Source: Leptolyngbya sp. DLM2.Bin27 (lineage in GTDB: Bacteria > Cyanobacteriota > Cyanobacteriia > Phormidesmidales > Phormidesmidaceae). From it: 51,705 nucleotides of DNA. The position numbers and the translations under genes were made by a program. The DNA lies in contig RECJ01000167.1 in assembly GCA_007694115.1 (NCBI GenBank), positions 1 through 51,705 of the forward strand, given 5' to 3'. Each line of letters starts with the position of its first letter. Position 1 is the stretch's first letter. Below the pieces are notes generated by a model. It saw only the letters and a list, made by a program, of their open reading frames with translations. It was not told the origin of the DNA and made no database searches. Positions 25,307 to 33,457 of this stretch are shown piece by piece.

Positions 25307-26512
25307 ATGGCCAACGTGATCATTGTTGGCGCTGGCCCCGCCGGAGCCACCCTGGCTCTGCTGCTGGCCCGGTGCGGCATTGCCGTCACCCTGATCGAGG
25401 CGGCCCGCGACTTTCAGCGCCAGTTTCGCAGCGAGGGGCTGATGCCCAGCGGCCTCGACGCCCTGCACCAGATGGGCCTCGACTCACTCCTAGAAACCAT
25501 TCCCCACCGTCCCCTGAGCGCCTGGGAATTTTGGCTCAACGATCGCCGCCTGTTTCGCGCCGATGAGCCCCTGGGGTGCGATCGCCCCTGTACATTGGTC
25601 TCCCAACCGCCCCTGCTAGCGGCCCTGGTGCAGATGGCCCAGGCCCAGCCCGGTTTTGATTGGCTGGCGGGCACGGCGGTGAAAGATCTGCTGTGGCACC
25701 ACGACCGAGCCGTGGGGGTACAGCTGGCCGACGGCCACACTATAGAAGCTGACCTGGTGATTGGGGCCGATGGCCGTGCCTCGCTAACCCGCCAGCGGGC
25801 CAATCTGCCCCTAGAGACCCAGCCCAAAAGCATCGACGTACTCTGGTTTAAGCTACCCGCCCCGGCTGGCTACGAGGCCGACAACCGCTTCTGCACCGTG
25901 GTGAAGGGCGGGCGCGTGTTTAGCCTGTTCCACGGAGCCGAGGCGGGCCAGCTGCATCTGGCCTGGGCAATTTCGCCCGAGGAACCGACTCAGCGAGACG
26001 ATTGGGCCGAGACCTTTGCCGCTCTGGTGCCCCCAGGCCTAGTCGATCACATTCGCGCCGTGGGCGATGCCATTACCCCGCCCCAGCGGCTTTCGGTAGT
26101 AGTAGGCCGCTGCCCCCGCTGGCATTGCCCCGGCCTGCTGCTGCTGGGCGATGCCGCCCACCCGATGTCACCCGTGCGCGCCCAGGGCATCAACCTGGCC
26201 CTGCGGGATGTGGTGGTAGCGGCGAACCATCTGGTGCCGGTGCTGAAAATACCTGGCGAGGCTGCCGTTGACCCGACGGCGATTGACTCGGCCCTAGGCC
26301 GCATTCAGGCCGAGCGAGAGCCAGAGATTGTCGAGGCGCAGCAGCTCCAGGCCCACGAAGCCAGTCGGGGTGAGCTGTTACGGCGATTTGGGCCTGTGCG
26401 CCAGGGGCTGAGCACCCTCTCGCCTGGGGTTGGCCCCCTGGTCAAGCAGGTCTGGGTCAACCAGCAAAGACCCCTGCGGCAGGGGATTACGGCAGTGCGG
26501 CTAGAGGTCTAA
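25307..26512 (+). CDS. FAD-dependent monooxygenase (PHBH/UbiH-like)
   Basis: The 401-residue protein starts with a Rossmann FAD motif VIIVGAGPAGATLALLLARC. It has the second FAD/NAD motif DLVIGADGRAS around 145-155 and the third, LLLLGDAAHPMSPVRAQGIN then LALRDVVVAANHL, around 275-305. The layout is that of class A flavoprotein monooxygenases, which hydroxylate aromatic or isoprenoid substrates with NAD(P)H and oxygen. The substrate cannot be told from the sequence. It has no signal peptide. It ends in a convergent gap with a perfect 14-bp-arm palindrome at 26536. Confidence 0.88.
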   Translation: MANVIIVGAGPAGATLALLLARCGIAVTLIEAARDFQRQFRSEGLMPSGLDALHQMGLDSLLETIPHRPLSAWEFWLNDRRLFRADEPLGCDRPCTLVSQPPLLAALVQMAQAQPGFDWLAGTAVKDLLWHHDRAVGVQLADGHTIEADLVIGADGRASLTRQRANLPLETQPKSIDVLWFKLPAPAGYEADNRFCTVVKGGRVFSLFHGAEAGQLHLAWAISPEEPTQRDDWAETFAALVPPGLVDHIRAVGDAITPPQRLSVVVGRCPRWHCPGLLLLGDAAHPMSPVRAQGINLALRDVVVAANHLVPVLKIPGEAAVDPTAIDSALGRIQAEREPEIVEAQQLQAHEASRGELLRRFGPVRQGLSTLSPGVGPLVKQVWVNQQRPLRQGITAVRLEV

Positions 26513-26535
26513 GGCAACTGCTAGAAAATAGTTTC

Positions 26536-26564
26536 CCCAATGGTGGGCAGTGCCCACCATTGGG
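26536..26564. terminator. Perfect palindrome between convergent genes
   Basis: CCCAATGGTGGGCA and its exact complement flank a single central base. It lies 23 bases after the FAD monooxygenase and 50 bases from the end of the convergent permease gene. It probably limits transcription from one or both sides. It is the longest member of the GGTGGGCA/TGCCCACC family in this window. Confidence 0.5.
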
Positions 26565-26613
26565 TGGCTGCGGTTTCTGGGTTAAAGCTGGTATCTTCTT
26601 TTCGGGAAATCTC

Positions 26614-27267
26614 CTAAGCCGATCGTGCTCCCGGGGGCTGGGCCGCCCGCTGCACCGCACTCAACCCCACCTCTGCCAGCAGCGCCAGCAGTGCCACCGG
26701 CACCGCCCCCACCAGCAAAATGGCTGGGTCATAGACCGCAAAGCCCAGCACGATAAAGGTGCCTAGCCCGCCTGCCCCAATAAACGCGGCCAGGGTAGCG
26801 CTGGCGATTACCTCTACCGTGGCGGTTTTAACCCCGGCTATCACCACCGGCAGCGCCAGGGGAATTTCGACGGTGGTGAGAATGTCGGCGGGGGGCATAC
26901 CCATGCCCGTTGCCGCCTCGCGAATGGCGGGGCTGATCGTGCGAAAGGCCACGTCGGTGCTAATTAAAATGGGCGGCATCACCAGCAGCGTCAGGGCCAG
27001 CGTCGCCGACCAAAAACTCAGCCCCAGCACCGGCACGGCCAAAAACAGCACCGCCAGGCTGGGGATCACCCGCAGGGCGTTGAAGGTATTGAGCATCACC
27101 GTGGAGATCAGGCGCGATCGCGCGCTCCATAGCCCCAGCGGCAGCCCCACCACCAAACCAATGGCCAGCGGCACCGCCACCAGCAGCAGATGCTGTTGCA
27201 GGGCGGTGAGAATGCGATCGCTGTGGTCGAGCGCGTACTGATAGGCGGTTTGCAGCGTGGTCAGCAT
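26614..27267 (-). CDS. Osmoprotectant-type ABC transporter permease (OpuB/ProW-like)
   Basis: ATG 27267 gives 217 residues; a TTG ten codons upstream is less likely. The sequence shows the ProW/OpuBB pattern: VVGLPLGLWSARSRLISTVM, NALRVIPSLAVLFLAVPVLG, and the coupling loop REAATGMGMPPADILTTVEI followed by PLALPVVIAGVKTATVEVIA and AFIGAGGLGTFIVLG. Five or six membrane helices are visible. Family members import glycine betaine, choline or related solutes. No matching QAT-type ATPase or binding protein is nearby. It follows a MalK-type ATPase gene by 59 bases, so its partners are uncertain. Confidence 0.85.
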   Translation of the reverse strand: MLTTLQTAYQYALDHSDRILTALQQHLLLVAVPLAIGLVVGLPLGLWSARSRLISTVMLNTFNALRVIPSLAVLFLAVPVLGLSFWSATLALTLLVMPPILISTDVAFRTISPAIREAATGMGMPPADILTTVEIPLALPVVIAGVKTATVEVIASATLAAFIGAGGLGTFIVLGFAVYDPAILLVGAVPVALLALLAEVGLSAVQRAAQPPGARSA

Positions 27268-27326
27268 AGCAAGATTGTACCGACTCACGCTGATCAAAAC
27301 TGTCTCTTTCGCTAGCTGGTGGCGAT

Positions 27327-28394
27327 CTAGGGATTAAACCGCTGCCCGGTTTCACCGTCAAACCAGTGGATCGTCTCTGGCGGCAGGGCCAGCTTCAGAT
27401 CTTCTCGCCCCCAAGTGGCATCGGCGGGCAGCAGGGCACGCAGGGTCAGGCTGGGGTCACCCTGTACCCGCAGGCTCACCAGGTCGTGCATGCCCAGATT
27501 TTCGACCAAAAACACGTCGCCGCTAACCACCAGGGCATCGCCCTCGCGGGGCAGCCGCAGGTGCTCAGGGCGAATGCCGAGCACCACCGCAGTCGATTGG
27601 GCAGTCCTCGGCAGGGGAATCCGAAAATTGCCCAGGGCCACATCATTACCGGTGCGGCTCAGGGTAAACAGATTCATCTGGGGGCTGCCGATAAAACTGG
27701 CCACAAAGCGGTTGGCCGGGGTTTTGTAAATGTCGTGGGGATGCCCCAGCTGTTGCAAATGGCCCTGGTTGAGCACCGCCACCTTAGTCGAGAGGGTCAT
27801 GGCCTCGGTTTGGTCGTGGGTGACGTAGACAATCGGCGATTTTTGGTCGGCAAAAATTTGCTTGAGGTCGGCCCGCACCTGTTCGCGCAGCAGGGCATCG
27901 AGGTTGCTTAGCGGCTCGTCGAGCAAAAACACGTCGGGGTTGCGCACCAGGGCGCGGGCCAGGGCCACCCGCTGGCGCTGGCCACCCGAGAGCTTGGCGG
28001 GTTTGCGATCGAGCAGCGGATCTAAGCCCAGCAGCCCAGACACCTCCTGCACCCGCTTTTGAATGTCGCCCGCCGGTAGGTGGCGCATCTTGAGCCCTGA
28101 GGCAATATTGTCGCCCACGGTCATGTGGGGGTAGAGAGCATAGCTCTGAAACACCATGGCGATGTTGCGATCGCCCGGCGGCAGCGGGCTGACATCGCGA
28201 TTGCCGATCAGCACCTGCCCCTCGGTGGGCTGGTCTAGCCCCGCAATCAGCCGCAGAATAGTGGATTTACCGCAGCCCGATGGCCCCACTAGGGTCAAAA
28301 ACTCGTTGTCTTCCACGGTCAAGTTGAGCGTCTTGACCGGCACAATATCGCGGCTGTAGGCTTTGGTGAGGTTTTGCAGTTCGAGTTTGGCCAT
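27327..28394 (-). CDS. Sugar ABC transporter ATP-binding protein (MalK/UgpC type)
   Basis: This 355-residue ATPase has Walker A GPSGCGKST (37-45), signature LSGGQRQR (135-142) and Walker B VFLLDEP (155-161). A C-terminal TOBE/OB region includes ANRFVASFIGSPQMNLF and VVLGIRPEHLRLP. The layout is typical of CUT1 transporters for oligosaccharides, glycerol phosphate or glucosylglycerol. It is the last of four genes in the order binding protein, permease, permease, ATPase. A tandem repeat and hairpin separate it from the upstream permease gene. The substrate is not decided by the sequence; GgtA is a possible cyanobacterial relative. Confidence 0.9.
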   Translation of the reverse strand: MAKLELQNLTKAYSRDIVPVKTLNLTVEDNEFLTLVGPSGCGKSTILRLIAGLDQPTEGQVLIGNRDVSPLPPGDRNIAMVFQSYALYPHMTVGDNIASGLKMRHLPAGDIQKRVQEVSGLLGLDPLLDRKPAKLSGGQRQRVALARALVRNPDVFLLDEPLSNLDALLREQVRADLKQIFADQKSPIVYVTHDQTEAMTLSTKVAVLNQGHLQQLGHPHDIYKTPANRFVASFIGSPQMNLFTLSRTGNDVALGNFRIPLPRTAQSTAVVLGIRPEHLRLPREGDALVVSGDVFLVENLGMHDLVSLRVQGDPSLTLRALLPADATWGREDLKLALPPETIHWFDGETGQRFNP

Positions 28395-28397
28395 GGC

Positions 28398-28466
28398 TTT
28401 TAAGGTTTGAGTTTTAAGGTTTGAGTTTTAAGGTTTGAGTTTTGAGATTCAATTCTCAAAACTCAA
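28398..28466 (-). repeat. Three 14-bp tandem repeats plus a 13-bp stem-loop inside an operon
   Basis: TTTTAAGGTTTGAG occurs three times in tandem at 28398-28439, followed by a partial fourth unit. TTGAGTTTTGAGA at 28435-28447 pairs exactly with 28454-28466 around a 6-base loop. The block fills the gap between a permease gene and the ATPase gene, ending four bases before the ATPase start codon, and no normal ribosome-binding site is evident between. It may act in RNA processing or translation control. Confidence 0.75.
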
Positions 28467-28483
28467 GCTTCAAAATTTGCCAA

Positions 28484-29371
28484 TTATCCTTTCACAGAGC
28501 CTGAAGTCAGACCCTGCACAATCCGCCGCTGGAAGAACAGCACCAGCAGCACCAGGGGCAGCGTGCCAACCACCGTAGCCGCCGCCAGGGGACCGTAGGG
28601 CACCTCAAACAGCGTGGTGCCGCCCAGCTGAGCCGCCGCCACCGGAATGGTTTTCATGCTCTCGCGGGTCATAAAGGTGAGGGCAAACAGATACTCATTC
28701 CAGGCAAAAATAAAGGTCAGAATGCCGGTGGTCACCAGGGCGGGCAGGGTCATGGGCAGCACAATGCGCCAGAGCATTTGCACGGTGTTGTAGCCATCGA
28801 CTCGGGCCGAGTCTTCGAGATCCTTAGGCAACTGCTGAAAGAAGCTGCGCATCACCAAAATGGTTAGCGGCAGGTTGATCGCGGTGTAGGGAATAATCAG
28901 CGCCAGGTAGTTGTTGGCCAGCCCCAAGGCTCGCACCACCTCCAGCAGCCCCAAAAACAGCAAAATGTAGGGAAACAGCGTCACCACCAGCACCGTGGCC
29001 AAGATGACCTGCTCTCCCGGAATGCGCAACCGGGCCAGGGCGTAGGCCGCTGGCGAGCCCAAGGCCAAGCACAACACCGTAGAGACAATCGACACCAGGG
29101 CGCTGTTAAACATGTAGATGTAAAACTGGTTGCGCCGAAACAGATCGATATAGTGATCGAAGGTAAGCTGATCGAGGCCAGGAAAATACACCACTTCGTC
29201 AGCGGTGATAGCGGCGTTGGTTTTAACCGAGGTCAGCACCTGCCACAGCACCGGGGCCAGACTAAAGACAACGGTAAAAATCACCGCTGCCCACAGCAGT
29301 ATCCGCATCCAGGGAATGGTGCGATCGCCCGTCTGGGCCGGGGGAGCAGTGGTTTGAGGAACAGTGGTCAT
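28484..29371 (-). CDS. Carbohydrate ABC transporter permease (MalG/UgpE type)
   Basis: This 295-residue protein has six predicted helices and a leader of about 20 polar residues. The family landmarks are PYTAINLPLTILVMRSFFQQ and the EAA-type loop LPKDLEDSARVDGYNTVQML followed by WRIVLPMTLPALVTTGILTF and IFAWNEYLFALTF. It forms the membrane channel with the MalF-type protein encoded 121 bases upstream and is energised by the downstream ATPase. The C-terminus (FFQRRIVQGLTSGSVKG) is the standard ending of this family. Confidence 0.9.
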   Translation of the reverse strand: MTTVPQTTAPPAQTGDRTIPWMRILLWAAVIFTVVFSLAPVLWQVLTSVKTNAAITADEVVYFPGLDQLTFDHYIDLFRRNQFYIYMFNSALVSIVSTVLCLALGSPAAYALARLRIPGEQVILATVLVVTLFPYILLFLGLLEVVRALGLANNYLALIIPYTAINLPLTILVMRSFFQQLPKDLEDSARVDGYNTVQMLWRIVLPMTLPALVTTGILTFIFAWNEYLFALTFMTRESMKTIPVAAAQLGGTTLFEVPYGPLAAATVVGTLPLVLLVLFFQRRIVQGLTSGSVKG

Positions 29372-29492
29372 GGGGGGTGGATAGGTAGAGGGTGGAGGGG
29401 TAGGGGCAGACCATCGTGTCGGCCCTAGGGGATTGGATGGGTAGGGGCAATGGGTCGGTCCGTAGACCCAGGTGTCTGCCCGTAGGCCAATA

Positions 29493-30392
29493 TCACTCGG
29501 CCTTGGCGCGCAGCCGCGACAGGTACAGCCAGGTCAGCCCCACCACGGCAATCAGCACCAAAAACGTCACCGTCACCAGGGCGGCCCCGTAGCCAAAGTC
29601 TAGGTAGCGCATCACGGCGGCATAGATATAGATCGACACCATTTCAGTGGCCCCGCCGGGGCCGCCGCCGGTCATCACCGCAATCAGGTCAAAAATGCCA
29701 AACGACTGGGCAAAGCGAAACAGCATGGCAATCACAATCTGCGGCGCGATCAGCGGCAGCGTAATTTGCCGAAAGCTTTGCCAGGGGCTAGCCCCATCGA
29801 GGGCGTGGGCCTCGTATAGGTCTTGAGAAATCGACTGCAGCCCCGCCAGTAGCAAAATTGCCACAAAGGAGGTCGTCTTCCATACGTCGGCGGCTATCAC
29901 CGCCACCATCGCCCAAAACGGCTCTCCCAACCAGTTCACCGGGCTGGCAATCAGCTGCAACCGCAGCAAAATGTCATTCCACACGCCAAACTCGGTATTA
30001 AAAATCCAGCGCCAGGCGAGGGCAATTAGAGCGGTAGGCAAGGCCCAGGGCAAAATCGCCACCGTCCGCACCAGCCCACGACCGCGAAAGGCCTGATCGA
30101 GGGCGAGGGCAATCACCAGGCCTAAAATCAGCTCAAAGAACAGGGTAAACAGGGTAAATACCGCCGTGTTTCGCATACTCTGCCAAAACCGACCGTCTTG
30201 AACCATCAGCACATAGTTGTCTAAGCCGCTAAATACTGGCTCGAGATTGGTGCTGAGATTTTCGGTAAAAAAGCTCAGCCCAAAGGCCCGCAAAATTGGG
30301 AAGGCGTAGACCAGCAGCAGCAGCAGCAGCGCCGGAAGAATCAATAGCCAGCCCGTCCGTTGTTCCCGTTGGCGAATGTAGTCTTGGGTCAT
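29493..30392 (-). CDS. Sugar ABC transporter permease (MalF/UgpA type)
   Basis: This 299-residue protein opens with a cytoplasmic stretch and helix (GWLLILPALLLLLLVYAFPI), the normal UgpA/MalF start. Later motifs are ALPTALIALAWRWIFNTEFG, WKTTSFVAILLLAGLQSISQ and the coupling loop DLYEAHALDGASPWQSFRQI then TLPLIAPQIVIAMLFR. About six helices are visible. It partners the MalG-type permease. The gap to the binding-protein gene carries an unusually G-rich tract on the plus strand. Confidence 0.9.
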   Translation of the reverse strand: MTQDYIRQREQRTGWLLILPALLLLLLVYAFPILRAFGLSFFTENLSTNLEPVFSGLDNYVLMVQDGRFWQSMRNTAVFTLFTLFFELILGLVIALALDQAFRGRGLVRTVAILPWALPTALIALAWRWIFNTEFGVWNDILLRLQLIASPVNWLGEPFWAMVAVIAADVWKTTSFVAILLLAGLQSISQDLYEAHALDGASPWQSFRQITLPLIAPQIVIAMLFRFAQSFGIFDLIAVMTGGGPGGATEMVSIYIYAAVMRYLDFGYGAALVTVTFLVLIAVVGLTWLYLSRLRAKAE

Positions 30393-30410
30393 GGGAGATG
30401 AAGAGGTGAG

Positions 30411-30452
30411 GGGTGGGGGAGGTGGGGAAGTGGGGGAGTGGGGAAGTGGGAG
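30411..30452 (+). repeat. G-rich tract upstream of the malF-type gene
   Basis: The plus strand carries at least six runs of three to five G separated by one to four bases (GGGGTGGGGGAGGTGGGG, then GTGGGGGAGTGGGG, then GTGGG). This fits the pattern for an intramolecular G-quadruplex in DNA. The minus-strand transcript would be C-rich here, directly before the permease start codon. Similar but shorter tracts lie near 16230, 18360 (opposite strand) and 29375. Confidence 0.5.
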
Positions 30453-30490
30453 GTGATGAGGAACTATAGGATTGTTACCCCATCACCTCA

Positions 30491-31795
30491 TCAGCCATCG
30501 ACGCCCAAAACCCGGCGGCTCTCTCCGGCGGCGCGCTCCATGGCCACTTGTGGGGTCATTTGGTTAGAGATAGTGGCGCTCAAGTAGCGCTGCAGAATGT
30601 CGGATAGCTGAGCGTACTGCCCCACGGGCGGGCGCGGCACGGCGGTTTCTGCCACCTCTAGCAGCTGCTCAAAGTGGGGAAACTCAGCCAAGACATCGGG
30701 ATCAGTGAACAGGGCGCGACGGCTAGGCACGTAGGCAAATTCGGTGACAAATTCCTTCATCGGGCCGGGGCTGGTAAAAAATTCCACCACGCGCCAGGCT
30801 TCCTCGGGGTGTGGGGTGGTCGCAGAGATACCAAAGCCCCATCCCCCCAGACAGGCCGCAGACTGCTGGCCATCGTCGTGCACCATCGGCCTGAGGCCAA
30901 TATTGCCCGCCACTGGCGAACCCTCGCGGTTGGCCTCAGCCCACACGTAGGGCCAGTTGCGCAGGAAGGCCGCATTGCCATTCTCAAACTGGCGCAGCGA
31001 GTCTTCTTCAATGTAGTTGGTCACCCCCGGCGGAGAGATGCCCTCACCGATCATGGCCTTCATAAACTCGGCGGCCTGGATGCCAGCGGGCTGATCGAGC
31101 CCCACTTCTAGGGTGTCTGGGTCAATCCAAAAGCCGCCGTAGCCAGCCACTAACTCCACATAGTTGGTGACAATGCCCTCATACTGCGCCCCTTGCCACA
31201 CAAACCCCCAGTTCACATCGGTCTGTGCTTGGATAGCTTCGGAGGCGGCAATCAGGTCGCTAAAGGTTTCGGGCGGATCTAACCCCACCTGTTCTAACAG
31301 GTCAGTGCGGTAATAGAGCATACCCATGTCTGAGCGAAAAGGCATGCGGTAAAAGCCGCCTTGGTAAAGACCGGCGGCCACATCGGCCTCTAAAAAGTCA
31401 GCCAGTTCGGCTTCGCTGACCCGGTCAGACAGGTCTAGTAACCACCCGGCAGCAGCAAATTTAGGAATCCAAACCACATCTGAAAACAGGATGTCGTAGG
31501 GCGAGTCACCCAGCAAAAAGGAGGTGGTATAGAGGTTTTCGACCGCGTCGGCGGCATTGGGGCCGCGCACCATCTCAAGGCGAATGTCGGGGTTTTCAGC
31601 CATAAACTGATCGGCTAGCCCCTGCATTTGCTCGGCTTCTACGGCCCGCACCAAAAATGAGATGGTGACGGGCTGCTGAGCCCTGACAGTGACCCCTAAG
31701 AGAATAACCCCAGCGGTCACCGCCAGGGCCAGCGCGATTAGACCCAGCTTTTTCAAGCCGAGGTGAAAAAATTTGGCAAAAGTTCTTTTAATCAA
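30491..31795 (-). CDS. ABC transporter extracellular solute-binding protein (family 1)
   Basis: This 434-residue protein starts at TTG 31795; no ATG lies near. A basic start and a hydrophobic core (LGLIALALAVTAGVILLGVT) form a signal peptide likely cut after VRA. The mature part has family 1 features: QPVTISFLVRAVEAEQMQGL, MPFRSDMGMLYYRTDLLEQV, the AAFLRNWPYVWAEANREG segment, GGWGFGISATTPHPEEAWR and a C-terminal SATISNQMTPQVAMERAAGE. It binds a sugar, polyol or compatible solute in the periplasm. It is the first gene of the importer operon. Trehalose, maltose or glucosylglycerol are all plausible ligands. Confidence 0.88.
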   Translation of the reverse strand: MIKRTFAKFFHLGLKKLGLIALALAVTAGVILLGVTVRAQQPVTISFLVRAVEAEQMQGLADQFMAENPDIRLEMVRGPNAADAVENLYTTSFLLGDSPYDILFSDVVWIPKFAAAGWLLDLSDRVSEAELADFLEADVAAGLYQGGFYRMPFRSDMGMLYYRTDLLEQVGLDPPETFSDLIAASEAIQAQTDVNWGFVWQGAQYEGIVTNYVELVAGYGGFWIDPDTLEVGLDQPAGIQAAEFMKAMIGEGISPPGVTNYIEEDSLRQFENGNAAFLRNWPYVWAEANREGSPVAGNIGLRPMVHDDGQQSAACLGGWGFGISATTPHPEEAWRVVEFFTSPGPMKEFVTEFAYVPSRRALFTDPDVLAEFPHFEQLLEVAETAVPRPPVGQYAQLSDILQRYLSATISNQMTPQVAMERAAGESRRVLGVDG

Positions 31796-31943
31796 GGTTC
31801 AGCCCGGAAAACTAACGCTCCCAGGCTGGCCACAAGACTTGCACTCGTTGCAAACGCCGAACCCTTGAGATTCGGTATTGGCTTACCCAGGCAGATCAAT
31901 CAAACCGGAAGCCAAAGGCCCAAACATCTACCTAGAGAAAGAT

Positions 31944-32570
31944 TTATGGCTGGGCTGGGCCTGGTTGCAGCGGTGCCGGGGAATTGTCGGGCGCAAAGGG
32001 ATCGACGCCCTGGGGCGCAAAGGGATCGCCACCGGGAAAATCCTCAAACCCATCATCAAATCCGTCTGGGAACCCGTCGAAGGAATCTTGAGGAAACCCG
32101 TCGGGCAGGTCTTCAGGGGAGTCGATCGATGGCCCCAGGGTCTGATCGCGGGGCAGGGTAGCCAGGGCCACGCGGCTGCCGCCCACATCTCGCAGCTCGT
32201 CGAGCACGTTGATCACATCTTCGTAGCGGGCGTCGCGGGAGGCATAGAGCACAATCAGACCGCCGGGGTTGGTCTGGATAAACTGGCTCAGCACGTCTCT
32301 CAGCACCGCCATGGGCACCGGCTGCTGGTCGAGGTAGACCTGCCCAGAGCCGTCGATGCTGACGAAGACGCGATCGCTACCCTGACCAATTTGGCCTGGC
32401 AAGGGTGCGCCCGTGTTGGCCGCAGGCAAGTCTAGGTCGATGGCCTGCTGGCGGGTAAGCCCCACCGCCGCCAAAATAAAAAAGGTCAGGATGCAGAAGA
32501 TCACGTCGATCAGGGGAATGATCTCCAGGCGCACATCCTGGGCTGGGGTGTCGAGTAGATCGATTTTCAT
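31944..32570 (-). CDS. exbD: ExbD/TolR family protein with acidic Phe/Gly tail
   Basis: The first 140 residues match ExbD/TolR: an N-terminal cytoplasmic stretch, one membrane helix with the conserved Asp (PLIDVIFCILTFFILAAVGL), and a periplasmic domain (VFVSIDGSGQVYLDQQPVPM, PGGLIVLYASRDARYEDVIN, LDELRDVGGSRVALAT). The last 60 residues are unusual: acidic, rich in Asp, Phe, Gly and Pro, with repeated DGF and DPFAP units. With ExbB it forms a proton-driven motor that energises TonB-dependent outer-membrane uptake or a Tol-like function. Its ATG overlaps the exbB stop by four bases. Confidence 0.88.
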   Translation of the reverse strand: MKIDLLDTPAQDVRLEIIPLIDVIFCILTFFILAAVGLTRQQAIDLDLPAANTGAPLPGQIGQGSDRVFVSIDGSGQVYLDQQPVPMAVLRDVLSQFIQTNPGGLIVLYASRDARYEDVINVLDELRDVGGSRVALATLPRDQTLGPSIDSPEDLPDGFPQDSFDGFPDGFDDGFEDFPGGDPFAPQGVDPFAPDNSPAPLQPGPAQP

Positions 32571-33304
32571 GGCGAAGGCATCTCAGTGGACAGTATGCCG
32601 CTGGGGCTAGCCGAAGTGGGATCACTCAGGGGGGGTGGGGTTTCAGGAGCGGCCCCAGCCACTGGGGGCAGACCGTGATCTCTGGCCCAGCTTTGGCGGT
32701 AGAGCAGCTCTAGCTCGCTGCCCGCCTGGCGAAACATCTTAGCCTGACCAAAGACAAACCCCTGAAACAGGCGATAGAAGGCCATGGCAATAATGGCAAT
32801 GATCAGACCGGCAGCGGTGCTGATCAGCGCTTCTCGAATACCGAGGGAGGTGCCAGCGGCGGCGTCGCCACTGCCCAGGTCGCTCAGCCGCAGCGACCCC
32901 AGGGAGTTGATCAGACCGAGCACCGTGCCCAGCAGACCCAGCTGGGGAGCCAGACCAATCACTGCCTCCAAAATTTTGTCGCCTCGGCTCATAGTCACCA
33001 ACTCTTCGTTGGCTGAGGTCTCAAGCGCCAGGCGAAACACCTCGGGGTCTGGGGATTGCAGCTTGAGCGGCGCAGACAAAAACCGCCCCATCGGCAGCCC
33101 CTCTGATCGGTAGGCAATGGCGGCGGCGGCGGCCCAGTCGCGGCGGGCGGCCTCGAGCACCCGCCCAGACACCTCACGCTCGCGAGTTAAAATTCGCGAC
33201 CAAAACCAGATGCGCTCCAAAATGGTGCCCACGGCCAAGATCGAAAGTAGGAGTAGCGGCCACATGGCAATGCCGCCACTGGCAAATAGCTCGGGTATGT
33301 TCAC
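32567..33304 (-). CDS. exbB: MotA/TolQ/ExbB proton channel family protein
   Basis: GTG 33304 is the likely start, since a strong AGGAGGA lies just upstream; this gives 245 residues. The open frame extends 138 bases further upstream but without a good ribosome site. Three membrane regions are visible: IAMWPLLLLSILAVGTILER, IGLAPQLGLLGTVLGLINSL and LISTAAGLIIAIIAMAFYRL. The second and third carry the ExbB/TolQ signature for proton passage. It pairs with ExbD, whose gene overlaps its stop. No tonB gene is seen in the window. Confidence 0.88.
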   Translation of the reverse strand: MNIPELFASGGIAMWPLLLLSILAVGTILERIWFWSRILTREREVSGRVLEAARRDWAAAAAIAYRSEGLPMGRFLSAPLKLQSPDPEVFRLALETSANEELVTMSRGDKILEAVIGLAPQLGLLGTVLGLINSLGSLRLSDLGSGDAAAGTSLGIREALISTAAGLIIAIIAMAFYRLFQGFVFGQAKMFRQAGSELELLYRQSWARDHGLPPVAGAAPETPPPLSDPTSASPSGILSTEMPSP

Positions 33305-33457
33305 GGGAGTCCTCCTGTCACCACCGGGTCTAGCTGTTAGCGTTAGAGAGCGCAGCCCGGCTCCGGCAAAGCATAACAATTGTAGTGATTTTGGGTGCGC
33401 TTCAACATTGCCGAGGCAATTCTGTTGCCTAGGAAACAGCAATCGCCCCAGGGGCAG

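Noticed and set aside
32567..33442. Longer exbB with a 46-residue N-terminal extension
   Set aside because: The strong AGGAGGA before GTG 33304 and the position of the first membrane helix fit the shorter protein.
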